Positions 8,670 to 19,132 of a stretch of DNA of 25,353 nt are shown piece after piece. The notes beneath the pieces are model-generated. The model saw nothing but the letters and a program-made list of their open reading frames with translations, had not been told where the DNA came from and made no database searches. How positions within the stretch are numbered: the first letter of the stretch is position 1; each line of letters begins with the position of its first letter. The stretch comes from Symsagittifera roscoffensis (lineage: Eukaryota > Xenacoelomorpha > Acoela > Convolutidae), in the NCBI RefSeq assembly GCF_963678635.1, contig NW_026970670.1, forward strand, positions 1-25,353, in the 5' to 3' direction. The position numbers were made by a program, and so were the translations under genes.

Positions 8670-10468
8670 TTAATCTTCTGGGAAAAAAGCCGTGGGGAAG
8701 ATGTCGTGAATCATATCTGATAATGTTAGTAATTTGGCTAGTATGCGTAATATGTTTTTAGTTTGTAGCAGTGGCCAAAGCAATTGAAGTGTTTTAGTGG
8801 TGTTTAGTTCTTCGGTGCCTACTGCAAACTCGTAAGGTGTGTTTTGAATGAGGTTATATATTTTATGGTTATATTTAGTATTGTGAATGAATTCTAAAAT
8901 GGGTATTTCAATAGGCTGGATAAATTCATGCGGGATAAGGAAGGGTCTGGATTCTTCGGCATTGAAGGTCTTCGTGATGGGACAGAATATATACATTTGG
9001 GTAACTGGGTCATAGTTGCGGAGGATGCCGTGGAGGTTAGTATCTTTGATGCAATATGTAAAATTAAGGAAAAATGGTGACGTGCACTTTGAGTTAAGAA
9101 ACTGAAAACAATGGCGAGGTTGTCTTGATGGGGTGTGCAAATCAAAATGACTTTGTTTAAAACGATAGTATGTATATGTGTGCGTTTCTTTAGTGCGTAA
9201 CATAATATTGTGGGAACATTGCAAATCGCGTTCTTCTGGTGAAAGAAAGTGAAAATTTAGTGAAAATAACTGAAATTTATCATAGAAGCTCTCGTATGCT
9301 TGAAAATCAGCTAGTGATTCTGAAATAATGTGGTCATTTTTTCTATCAAAAATAATAAGTGTGAATACGTATGATGTTTTGATGAAAAATTTTTCTGTTA
9401 GTTGCGGATTTGCGAAGCGGTCTTCATCTAAAAATTGGTCTTGATTAGGGCGGATGATATTATGATCGTAGTATTCTATTGCAAATTCGTTAGCTCGGGG
9501 TTCGGTGAATGTTTTTAGTAATTTTTTATTTCTAACGTAAGTAAATTGTCGAGGTGTTAGTGTTGTGGTGAGTCTATATAACATGTTTTTATTTTTTTTT
9601 ATGCTGTCATGAGTTTTTGCTAGTGGTAGGCAAAGGGGGTTAGTAAAATTATAATAAGCTGTCCAATGAAATGTTGGCATTAAAACATGTTCATCTACAA
9701 AGTTGCGTGTGTCATTAGTGTCCTTAGTTGTGTTTAATGTATATTGCGGAAACGAGGGTAAGGTGATTTCAAGAAAATTTTTCGTGTTGGTGTGTTGCGG
9801 GTGATTAACATATTCGCGGGCTGTTCCGGGTTTGGTTGGGAATGGGTGATATGGAAATTTTCGTTTAAAAGTGCGATAAGCTCTGTGAGTGCTAGTAGGT
9901 GTTTCGGTAGATGTGGATGATTGTGCTAATGATGGAGTGTAAGCTGAGGAGGGTGTGGGAGTAGGTGGATTTGAGGATGTTATTGTGGATGATAGTTGAT
10001 GTATTGTAAGGGTGTTGGAGTGTATTAATTGTTGTTGTTAAGTATAAAATTATCGAGCTCCTGGGAAATTTGGGGGGTATCTGGGGAATTATTATATGAT
10101 CTGTCGGAATGAAGTGGAGAATAGGTTGGGGTCACTTGGGAAGCATAAGAAGGAGTGGAAATGGATGGGAGTAGATGATTATATGGGATTGGTTGGAAAG
10201 GGGGTTTTGAAAAACTGAGGAGTTGGTCTGGAGATAATTAGAGGGAGTCTGCAAATTCGTCGGGGGTTTCTTCATTAGAGTTATTAAATTGTAAGATAGA
10301 ATATAAAACTGAAATATCTGAGTTAGTATCAGAATTCGTGCTTGATGATATATTAATATTCGGAAAATCGGGTGGTGGGAAAGCAAAAAGTGGAATTATT
10401 GGAATTTGAGTTTGGAGGTTGGCTGGGTGGGAATTTGAGCGATGGAGGGATCCAAGTTGTCGGCTCAT
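8670..10468 (-). CDS. Unrecognised ORF downstream of env (~600 codons, broken)
   Basis: An ATG at 10468 lies just after the env stop and opens a Ser/Pro/Asn-rich frame. It has one in-frame TAA (10238-10240) and runs to a TAA at 10025-10027. There the next frame takes over within a 13-nt overlap (10025-10037) made of AAC repeats, a 1-nt frame change. It then stays open to 8670. The final 336 codons from the ATG at 9680 are intact and differ in character. They are rich in aromatic residues, with few Pro and scattered Cys/His, as in a folded domain, and have no obvious membrane segment. The N-terminal third is low-complexity (PTPTPSS, STSTETPTS). I recognise no family. Ty3/gypsy elements normally end with env, so this is an accessory gene, or possibly a captured one. 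The intact C-terminal domain in an otherwise decayed copy is notable. Confidence 0.65.
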
Positions 10469-10474
10469 AGTGAG

Positions 10475-13083
10475 CTAAAAAAAATGATTATGTTGAGACT
10501 GAAAAGTGGTGGTGTGGGGTTGTTCTATAATTTGTTCGTATGTATTATCATTTTGTGAATGATGTGTCATTATATGTTGGATGGGACTTTGTGTTGTAGT
10601 TGGTCTGGAATTTGAGTTATTTGTGATTGCTAGGTTTCGGAAATTTCGGGGAACTAATGATAATGGATGATTTTGTGGTAGGGGTGGCAACTGGGGTGCG
10701 GTAGGTGTTATTTCTATATTATTGTTTTCTTCGTCGTAAGTATTTTGTCTAGTGGATATTTTTGTGTTATATTCTTTTATTTGTGCATCTAGAAGTATTT
10801 TGTTTATTGATGATGAAAAAAGTCCAAAAAATCCTGCAAATAGTATACGTGCTACACTTGTTTGTCTGTTTTTTTTGTGTGTATAGCGCATGTGTTATAG
10901 ATTCCTTTTAAGAGTGAGAAAAGAAATCCTATAAAATTAAACATGGCGTATAAGATAGTTAATTTTTCTAAGATGTAATAGGGCCATCCTAAAAAAGCTA
11001 GAATTTCATTCTTTAAGGTGACAAAATTGAAAATATTTGTAAGTGAAATATCTTGTGGTATGTATTTTTCACCGTTTAAATATATGTAGTCTTTAATGTC
11101 TTTAAAATATCCGCGATAATCTTGTGTATAAATGTCTGCGAATCCTGCGGTTTCGGCAAGCTTTCTTAAAGTCTGGTCAATTGATTGTCTTTCTATTGTG
11201 TCCATTTGTGTTAATAATTCCTGAAATTGTTGTGTTCTAATGTGATGTTGGATATTTGATTTAGAATATATTCCAATTGATTGAATATCAGTATTTGGAT
11301 TACGAGCAATAGCTCTGATGCTTTCGGGTGAATATTTTTTGAGTGATTGCATTAATGTAGGGTATGGTGTAAGGAGATAGTATTTATCTTCATCAGGATT
11401 TAATTGTACTACATTGTGGCTATTTTTTGATCCACATGGGACTGCGGTATCCCAAAAATATGTTCGTCTTGAAAGTGTTTCGACAAAATGTACTTCATTT
11501 TTATAGAGTATAGGGATTCTTTTATAACAACGTTTGTCTTCAAAAACGTATAATGGTGATACTTTTTTGGTACAAGTATAAAACCATAAAATATTTCCTT
11601 CGTAATCAAGAAAATTTGATCTGTTTCCTGATAATAAGTATCCTGCGTAAGCTATTTTTAGTACTGCTAGTGCGAGTGATTGTAGGATTTGTGTTCTTTC
11701 CAATTCGCATAGTTGATGAAGTGTCTCTAATTCGGAGAGTGACATTTCTTAAAAAATTCGACTAATTGTGTAGTCTAACTTCATATCTAAGTGGATATTG
11801 TAATGAATATTACCAAAATAGGTGCTATTCATTAGTGATAGTTCTTGTAAACGTGTGCTTTTACTGTCATGTGGTTTTAGTTTTCCACCAGGTTGACCTG
11901 TGCTTTTTTGAAAGTTAACTGGGATTAATGATGTTCCTTCATTTATAGGATGACATGTGGCATAAGGGTCAAATTTTATTTTTCCAGTGGTCATGTCGAA
12001 ACCTTTTTCGTATTCGACAAGTATTTCAGAGTATTGTGTCTTATAAAGTGGATTTCTGTATTTACATGCAAACTCTGTTTCTTGATAGATTTGGCAACGT
12101 GTTAATTTATTTTGTGTATCAAGAATATTTTTAAAATCATTACTTTGTTTTCGGGATGGGTTTACTTGTTCGTATGGAATTGATTCAATAAAATAATTTT
12201 CATGAAATTTTATCATTCGAGCGTGTATTTTTGGTACTTGGAATGTTGTGCATGTATCTTCGGGAAATCAAACAATTGTTGCTTGGGTCCTTGTTGTAGG
12301 GTCACAATAACCTTGATCATTTTTGAAAGGTAACCTAATTCCTTGATAGATCATTGTGTTATCAGATAAATCTCGTGTGAGTTGTACTTTTTCGAGTTGT
12401 ATTTTCCAATCGAAAAACATTATTTCTTGATATTCTTTATTTTTTGTGTCTGCTTTGCAGTTTGAGGGGTCATTTATTCCAATGTGTGGTATCCAGTGTT
12501 TCTCGTGTATGTCATAAGTTAATCTTCCGTGTGCGCCGTTGTATGGGTATTTTTCGTCTAATTTTATATGTCCTTGATATCGTTCAAGTTCTGCTTGATG
12601 TACAGAATCGGCAAAGACTTGAAAATTTACTATTTTTCTGTCTGTGTTTTTATTTCTTGTGATGTTTAGTCTGAGTAGTTCGTTTTTACCATCATGGGGA
12701 TTCAGATGTAAAAGTCGTTCTATATTACTTTGATAAAATGATTCGTGATCAAGTCGGTTCTTATTTCCATTGGAAACTTGTCAACAGTGTATTTTCTTTT
12801 CGGAAAATGTTGCTGTAAATTTATATCCTGTGACTGTTGTTGCTCGGGCTTTTGAATACAATGTTGCTACTACATTTGTAGTTTCTATAGCTTGTGGTTC
12901 TGTTTCGCATTGTGATACTTGATTTATTGCATATTTGTGTAGTGTTTTTTGCTCGTTTTCTTCACAATCATAGTGTGTTACTAATAAATCCTGGGGTCCT
13001 GTGCGAGGAGAAGGATTTGTGTTTTGGTCGGAAAATATTCGAAAAAAAATGTGTTGAAATGTTAATGTTTTTAGAATATACAT
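10475..13083 (-). CDS. env: Env-like membrane glycoprotein, inactivated
   Basis: One frame runs from the ATG at 13083 to about 10870. Three in-frame stops break it (TGA 12781-12783, TGA 12268-12270, TAA 11749-11751), then a 1-nt frame change at an A8 run (10869-10876). The continuing frame ends at 10475. Total length is about 870 codons. The start has a short hydrophobic segment that could be a signal peptide. The long ectodomain has many spaced Cys (for example THYDCEE and WFYTCTKK) and N-glycosylation sites such as NRS. Near the end a hydrophobic segment (LTILYAMFNFIGFLFSLL) fits a membrane anchor, with a second one after the frame change and then a polar, Pro/Asn-rich tail. Position after integrase, Cys-rich ectodomain and C-terminal anchor indicate Env. 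The fusion class cannot be settled here. It is non-functional as it stands. Confidence 0.75.
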
Positions 13084-14256
13084 GTGTATGATAATCCTGA
13101 GTATGGGTTAAAAAATGTGATGTAACCAATTGTGTTTTTTGTGTATCTATCGTATTTATATATTACTTCAGTTGTTATAAATGGTGGTGGTAGCGATTGA
13201 GCTGTTATATTTGGTGGATTTAATGGGTAGGGATGTTGAACAATATTGTTAAGTTTGATCGTGATTTCAAATTTTAATTGGAGACTATTTTGTTTCAGTA
13301 TTTGAATATTGTGTTCACGAGTATCTTCGTGGATATCTTGTCTATATTGTAGTCTGTTGAGTGCCCAATTGTGGAGTCGTTTACTATCTTGATGTTGTCC
13401 AAATAATGGTGGGGGTGCTACGAATGTATTCCAATCTAGTCATAAAGGGATATTTGTTGATGATTGTTCTCGATATCTAGCGTCAGAGTTATTTGGAAAA
13501 TTTAATGTGAAAAGCGTCGGTGAAATTTGACTTAATGATGGTGTTGACGGTAGTGATAAAGTTTCTGGTAAGGATGATAGAGTTTTATCCGTAGAAATAT
13601 CTATTGGATCATTCACTAAGTTTGGTTCACCTTGTGTATATGAGTGTTTTGCCCAATATGGTAGTCGTGCGGTGGTATTGGGAGGGTTAAAGGGATTTTC
13701 ACGTATTTGTTCAGATGTTGGTGTTGAACCTAAGTAATCTGAGGGTATATTTGAGGTGCTATGTTGTGAAAGTAGTGTGGGAGTTTCTGGCAATGTACTA
13801 CACCTTAAATTTCTGAAGTAGTTGGTGTTGGTGACTGGGGTATATCAAAATGAACTCTAGGGGTTTGAAAACTTCTATTTCTTCGTGGATGTATAATTTG
13901 TCTATTTATTTCAACTGTATTTTGATTTTGACTAATGTTTCTTATTCTGTTTAAGTCTGGTGGCAAGGTGGGGTACAAATTATATGTTGGTTCACTTAGG
14001 GCTGCCTGTCGTTGAACTGGTTCTAATGGTTCGGATAAGCGAGCGTGTCGTTCTTCAAAAGTGTATGGGTTAGCTTGAAAAGAAATTCGTGTGGATGTTT
14101 GGGGGTTTTGGGTAGTTGTGGGTATTGCTGGGTTTTCTTGGGATGATGTCGGTGAAGACTGATTTTGTGATTGTTGGTTAGCAATTTTTGAAAATGTCTG
14201 ATTGATTTTTTTAGTGGGAAGATTTATGTTTATTGTAGTAATCTTCAAGGAAAAGA
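13071..14256 (-). CDS. Pro/Ser/Thr/Asn-rich ORF before env, broken
   Basis: Two adjoining frames make up the ORF. The first is open from just after a TAA near 14257 to a TAA at 13805-13807 and is rich in Gln, Asn, Thr and Pro. The second overlaps it, runs past a TGA at 13440-13442 and ends with TAA at 13071-13073. This end overlaps the env ATG by 13 nt. Neither starts with a clear ATG; a 1-nt frame change in the ~60-nt overlap probably joined them. The C-terminal ~120 residues are less repetitive, with an Arg/Gln/His-rich helical stretch (NRLQYRQDIHEDTREHN). No family recognised. It may be a separate accessory protein or an N-terminal extension of the env message. Confidence 0.5.
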
Positions 14257-14271
14257 ATTAAAAAGAATTAA

Positions 14272-14382
14272 TTATTGCCTTTTTACGCATTTGCACATTG
14301 TCAGTATTAGGGATGATAAAAATATGACGAAAATTACAAATAGTAAAAAAATATCTCTTCTACTAAAAATTGTTCGTATCAT
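14272..14382 (-). CDS. 36-aa single-membrane-span peptide
   Basis: A complete ATG-to-TAA frame of 36 codons has a basic N-terminus (RTIFSRRD), about 20 strongly hydrophobic residues (IFLLFVIFVIFLSSLILT), and a short Cys/Lys tail (CKCVKRQ). The composition and basic flanks are those of a single-span membrane peptide. It stands alone between integrase and the Pro-rich ORF, 26 nt after a candidate splice acceptor (AG at 14408-14409), so it could be the first ORF on a spliced env-type message. It is intact while the larger genes are not, but its small size makes chance survival easy. No homologue recognised. Confidence 0.4.
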   Translation of the reverse strand: MIRTIFSRRDIFLLFVIFVIFLSSLILTMCKCVKRQ

Positions 14383-14407
14383 TTAAATAGACTTTGAATT
14401 ATCGTAC

Positions 14408-14409
14408 CT
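14408..14409 (-). promoter_or_regulatory. Candidate splice acceptor for an env-type message
   Basis: In element sense, ATATTCACAG|GTACG lies just upstream of the small membrane ORF. It fits an acceptor for a subgenomic RNA carrying the small ORF, the Pro-rich ORF and env. Based on motif and position only. Confidence 0.25.
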
Positions 14410-15219
14410 GTGAATATGATCAATGATTTGGGAAAGTTGGAGATATTTTTCGAATAGGGAGTAGAAAATTAAAAAAAAATGTTGCAAAAAATTTTTAAAA
14501 TGATTATAAAAGCTTCAAAAGTATCGAATAAAAATATGAACAAAAGTTTGAATAGTATGAAAAACTTTTTTAAAAGATTTAAGATTGTATTTTTGAAGAT
14601 ATTGACTGATTGAGAGAAGAGCATTTAAGAAATGATTTCTTCGTCGAATATTTTTTGTTGTTTGAGGCGAGATTCAAGTGTGGTCGAGTTATTTATGGAT
14701 TTTTTGACCAGTGGGTTGAGTTTTGTGAAAAATTGTTGGGGGCTAATTTTATGGTGTTTGGGAGGTATTTTTTGCTTTATTTTTATGTTTGTCGGGTGAT
14801 CTGGGGTATTTTTGAAATATTTGTACTTTAGGCAAAATGATTATGGTCTTTTTTTACTTTAGGCTAATTTGCCATTTTTGGTTGGAGGGTTTTTGAGGTC
14901 TGAGTTGGGAAAATATTGTTGATCTTTGCGTTATTAGACAGGGGAAGGCTTGTAATATTATGGTGGTATTTATTTTAGTTGTCAAGTTTTAGCGAGTTGC
15001 TTATTTTTGACCTAGAGGTTGTAAAGTTATAGTTATAGATATGCCTGGAGTTTAATATCTTTCGGCTAATATGTTGGAATTAGAGATATAGAAGGTGACG
15101 GATTTAAGTGAATCCTATTGGCTGAATCTGAACTAGAATTGTTGCGTATTTGTCAGCATGTTATCTTTGAAAAATGAAAGTTCAAAATGATCCAGAGGTG
15201 CAAAAATAATATTTTAAAA
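14410..15219 (-). other. Gap between pol and the env-side genes
   Basis: About 0.8 kb holds no credible frame on the element strand. It is T-rich on the plus strand, which gives a meaningless hydrophobic frame at 14610-14831. The word TACTTTAGGC is repeated at 14824-14833 and 14855-14864. The stretch may hold RNA signals for env splicing or the remains of a lost ORF. Confidence 0.45.
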
Positions 15220-17138
15220 TCAAAATTGTTTTTGAAATTCAACTTTCTTTAATATTTTAGATTTTGGGATGATGGTTTTGTAGTTTTTACGTGGTTGATT
15301 TCTAAGTCGTGATGATTCTCTATGTTCTGATTTTTCTACTAGTTCTTGTGGTAAAATTTTTTCTTTCAGTTTCTCGTTCTTTTTTTTCTTTTTGAGGTAT
15401 TTTTGGGTCTGGTATTTTATGATTGTTTTTAGCTTTGATTTGTGTTTGATTTTGAGATTTTCATGATGAACGTTGTGTTGTTCATCTATTTCTTTTTCTG
15501 TATGTGGATGATTTTGAATAACTTTTAAACCTGTGAAAGAATAAAATTGAGGTAATTCGCGTAGTGCGTATTCTTTTGGGTAGTAGGGCAATAGATTGTT
15601 ACGATGTTGAACAATTTTTTTTAGTTGGATCTGTAAGTTTATACGTTACGTCAGTGGGTTTGGCAATTATTTGGTATCGTCCTTTTCGAAGGGGTTGTAA
15701 TTTCTTAGAGATTCTTTTTTGCGTATTAAATTTAGGTATTAAGACGAATGTTCCAATTTTTAAATCTGTTGCTGGTGTAAAGCGTGAATTAATTTGGTCG
15801 TTAATGTTTTGCCTTTGTAACAATTTCTTTGTTACTTTTTGGTATATTTCATTGTGTTTTTTTATCTCTATTTAAAATCCATTCGGTTTGTGTGCCGGAG
15901 GCTAATTTAAGAATTTGTGGGTGATGAAAATGATCTTCATCATGTGTGTGTAAAGGTAGGTTATAACAAATTGAATCTTTATTTGGTTGGCAATAACCTT
16001 GTGCTTTTTTTTGGGAATTTGCTGTAAACATAATTGGTTTACGTGGCTTTCGATTAAAAACCATTTCCTATGGTGACATTCCTAGAGTTGTCGTGATTTG
16101 TGAATTATATGCTAAGGGAAAGAATTTTACACCTGCTGACCATTCTGTGTATTTTGTATCATTTTCATTTATGATACATCTGAGATATTCTTGTAGTGAA
16201 CGGTTCATACCTTCGACTAAACCGTTTGTCCAAGGTGCATGGGATGTACGTGGTTTATGTTTGATGTTATATAAGTGGCATAGTGTGATGATTTCAATAT
16301 TTATGAATTCTGTACCGTTGTCTGTAACTAAGATTTCGGGTAATCCGAATTTAGCTATCCAATGTTCATAAAGCGTCGTGTATGCATAATAAGCGTTACA
16401 ATGTGGTACTGGGTTGAGTGCTACATAATGTGTGAACGCATCAACAATGACCATACTGTAGGAGTTTCCTTCAGAAGATGGTGAAATTGGTCCTTTTGTA
16501 TCGAATGAAATGCGATGGTTAAAATGTAAACGTTGTCCTTTAAAATCTTGTTTTTGTGCTATTTGTTTTTGATTTGGGTAAGGTTTGTTTAATTGACATA
16601 CTATACAATCATTGCATAATACTTTTATCCAAATTGGTCCATTTGGGAAAGAAAAATTTTGTGTAAAGTTTGAGAATGTTTTCTCTGATCCGGAGTGTCC
16701 TTTCGTATTTTGTGTATAAGAGATGCTAAAAGCTATTAATATCATACTTAAAGGAAGAAAGGGAACTTAAGAATCATTTAATTGATATTCTAAAAGATCT
16801 TTATTTTCATTCATTGCTGTGTTATTAAATTTTCGGAAATAACGGAGGAGTGTTTTATTTCCTAAAATTGATGTATCTGCTTTTACGGGCTTAGTTTTGT
16901 ATTTGTGCCATGATTTTAATTGTCTAATTACTGGGTCAAGATTTTGATATTGTTTTAAAAGTTCAAGTGTAATTTAATCTGCTGGGGGGAGAAAAATATT
17001 TTCAATTTCTAGTTTTGATAGGGGGAATTGTGTCAAGTGGGTCATGGAGGTCAAAAACTTGATTTATTTGTTTGTGGTACTGATAAATTTAGTTAATTTG
17101 GTTAAATTTTCTTTTTCAATTAATGAAAAAAGTCTTTT
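15220..17138 (-). CDS. pol: Integrase, inactivated
   Basis: The linker and integrase read in one frame from about 17135, with stops at 17064-17066, 16974-16976, 16767-16769 (all TAA) and 16068-16070 (TAG). The zinc-binding part has GHSG and CNDCIVC, but the expected first His is absent and Tyr stands near its place (SYTQNTKGH). The catalytic core is complete: Asp in FDTKGP, Asp in VTDNGTEF and Glu in LVEGM, with 35 residues between the last two. The C-terminal module keeps a GPY/F-like segment (RKGRYQIIAKPTDVTYKL), with Arg for the usual Pro. It is followed by a Lys-rich tail ending at 15220. Frame changes occur at A7 (15857-15863) and A8 (15615-15622). The protein would insert cDNA into the genome, but this copy cannot make it whole. 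Confidence 0.85.
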
Positions 17139-17740
17139 TTATGCGAGTGGTGTTTTATTTTTTTTTTGTTGAGTGTTATTTTTTATCCATTGTGAGTATG
17201 GAATTCGTTTGAAAGTTGATGTTCCTAGTAAATCAACTTCGTAGTGATTATTTTGGCAATCTAAGTAGAGTGGAAAATGTTGTAGATTATTTATCTGTGA
17301 TTGATCAATGTCAGTTTTTACTGCATATTTGCATTCTAGTCGGGGTGATGTTTCATCTTTTGCGAGATAGAATTTAATATTTTCTGGTATTTCAACTGTA
17401 GTTTTTCGTGTGAGTAATTCAGGTGGCGTATTTCGACTTAATGTATCTGGTAACGCAAGGTTTTTTCCTGCTGTCCAAATTATATGTAGGTTTGGAAATT
17501 TCATTAGAATTAGTTGAAATCTATAAACTCAATGATTTGGATTTGATTTTTGTGTAAAGAGAAATATAATTGGTGTGTGATCTGTGAATAGAACTGTTGG
17601 GTGTTTTGATCCAAGTATCAGAAATTCATATTCTGTAAGTGTATAAATTATAGCTGTACATTCTCTCATTAGAGTTGAGAGTTGCAGCTCTGCTTGTGTG
17701 AATAATTGTGAATTTGCTGATATAAGGTTCTGAGGATGTT
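17139..17740 (-). CDS. pol: RNase H remnant, N-terminal half missing
   Basis: The frame contains RNase H landmarks in order: a TLMRECTAIIYTLTEY block, LFTDHTPI with its conserved Asp, then the C-terminal LPDTLSR of the family's ADxLSR type. A TGA at 17529-17531 interrupts it, and a TAA at 17139-17141 follows an A10 run. The expected upstream part, with the first catalytic Asp (TDAS-type motif) and the polymerase thumb/connection, is not present. The RT frame ends at 17669, and only about a dozen codons separate the last RT-like residues from this segment. I infer an internal deletion of some tens of codons. Confidence 0.7.
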
Positions 17741-18034
17741 ATAGAAGGGTCTTAAGTATAATTGCAATTTGTAAACATATTTACTTAAGAAATTTAACAT
17801 TCCAAGGAATTTTTGGATTTTCTTTTTATTTGTAGGTTGGTGAAGTTTTTGAATGGCATCAATGCGTGATTTTAATGGAGTGATAGTTTCTCGTTCTATA
17901 TTATGTCCTAAAAATTTAACGCTTGTTAAAAAGAAGTGTGATTTATCGGGAGCTGCCTTCAGATTTTCGTTCTGAAATATTTTATGATACTGTTCTAAAA
18001 CTGTAAACATTTCTTCTTTAGTTTGTGATTGCAT
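17669..18034 (-). CDS. pol: RT, C-terminal palm and thumb fragment (YLDD)
   Basis: Just upstream of the ATG-like codon at 18034 the same frame reads ITYLDDVFMQS, the catalytic YxDD motif of reverse transcriptase. It continues with PDKSHFF and VKFLGHNI, the usual LGHxI primer-grip region, then a Lys-rich helix and FLGMLNFLSKYV. It is out of frame with the N-terminal half of RT. Only about six codons lie between the FYGIS motif of that half and YLDD, so the segment normally between them has been lost. Confidence 0.82.
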   Translation of the reverse strand: MQSQTKEEMFTVLEQYHKIFQNENLKAAPDKSHFFLTSVKFLGHNIERETITPLKSRIDAIQKLHQPTNKKKIQKFLGMLNFLSKYVYKLQLYLRPFYNILRTLYQQIHNYSHKQSCNSQL

Positions 18035-18041
18035 AAAAACA

Positions 18042-18717
18042 TCATCTAAGTATGTGATTGCCTATGGATATTCCATAGAATAAGCGATTAAATTCATACT
18101 GTTGGTTTCCAATAACAAATTGTATTAAACGTCGTGATTGTTCATCTAGTGGCATTTGATTATAAGCACTATTCATATCTGCGGTTGTGAAGTACTTACC
18201 ATTTATTTTTGTTAAGATAACTTGTATGGGTTCAATAGGCCAATTGCATTTTGATTCGTCAATTAGTGAATTGAGGTATCTAGCGTCTAAAACTATTTTT
18301 AGTGATTCACCTTTTGCTAGAATGATAACATGGTTGATAAAAGTGTTACCTTTTGGTTGTTCTTCCATATTTACTGGTGAGATAATTTCGTATTGTTCTA
18401 AAATGTCAAGTAATCTGTTTACCTTGTCATGTAAGTGAATCATTACTTTACTTGCTTTTTGTTTTTTGAAAACTGATCCGGGTTTTAACGGGAGGTGTAG
18501 TGATGAACTAATTTTTCCAACGTCAAATTTTGATGTTGCGTAGACTGTTGAATAATTTAACAGTTGTTTTGCTAATTTATCAAATTCAATTTGTGTAATT
18601 TGTGAATGTTCAAAATTAAACATTGTTAAAAAATTTTGTTGCTCTTTTGTGTAATTTGTTATATTGAATTTTGGTTTAAAATATGGTGTTTTTGTGAAGT
18701 AATCTGTGTTTTTTTTT
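18042..18717 (-). CDS. pol: RT, N-terminal fingers and palm fragment
   Basis: The frame opens from the A9 run at 18709-18717 and ends at 18042. It has the standard order: finger block INHVIILAKG, then IVLDARYLN, then motif A (FTTADMNSAYNQMPL, with the catalytic Asp), then RRLIQFVIGNQQYEF, then motif B start (RLFYGIS). The following YLDD is in another frame after an apparent deletion. The sequence matches Ty3/gypsy-type RT by motif order. The A9 run is where the upstream linker changes frame. Confidence 0.85.
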
Positions 18718-19132
18718 CATTACTTATTATTATATTATTTATGGATAATTCTTCGTCAAGAACTTTTGATTGGCAAATATCTAATAATTGGAGTATATTA
18801 TTAAAGCGGTAGGCTACTTCATTTATAGGTGAAATTGTAGCATTTGTTTCACAATAACCTAAAAGTCCTAAGGGTAATGTTACTTGATATGGTGTATTAT
18901 TATACACGTGTAGTGAAATAATATCGGAATTAGTGTTTTTCAAATATTTTATGGATGAGATTGTTATTTTGAAAAATTTGTGAATGGGTCTGAATTCGAA
19001 ATCTGACATGAAAAGCTGTTGTTTATTTTGACTTTTATAACACTGGTGAACTTGTTTTATTGAAAAATTATATATATTTCCTGATAGTGGTTTCAGGTGT
19101 TTCCGTTGTTGATTGTAAATGGGATAAAAATT
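18659..19132 (-). CDS. pol: Protease-RT linker, frame-changed
   Basis: A frame one base off Gag-protease is open from 19132 (a TAA precedes it) to 18659. It contains an Arg-Pro block (FEFRPIHKFF) and GLLGYCE and lies where the region between protease and RT belongs. It overlaps the end of the Gag-protease frame by about 65 nt (19068-19132) across short A/T runs. At the other end it re-enters the RT frame at an A9 run. Whether the first frame change is programmed or a mutation cannot be settled from one copy. Confidence 0.6.
   Translation of the reverse strand, partial: NFYPIYNQQRKHLKPLSGNIYNFSIKQVHQCYKSQNKQQLFMSDFEFRPIHKFFKITISSIKYLKNTNSDIISLHVYNNTPYQVTLPLGLLGYCETNATISPINEVAYRFNNILQLLDICQSKVLDEELSINNIIISNEKKTQITSQKHHILNQNSI

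Noticed and set aside
14610-14831. Plus-strand 73-codon hydrophobic frame between pol and env
   Set aside because: Its content follows from T-richness of the strand. It has no supporting signals and opposes the element's transcription.
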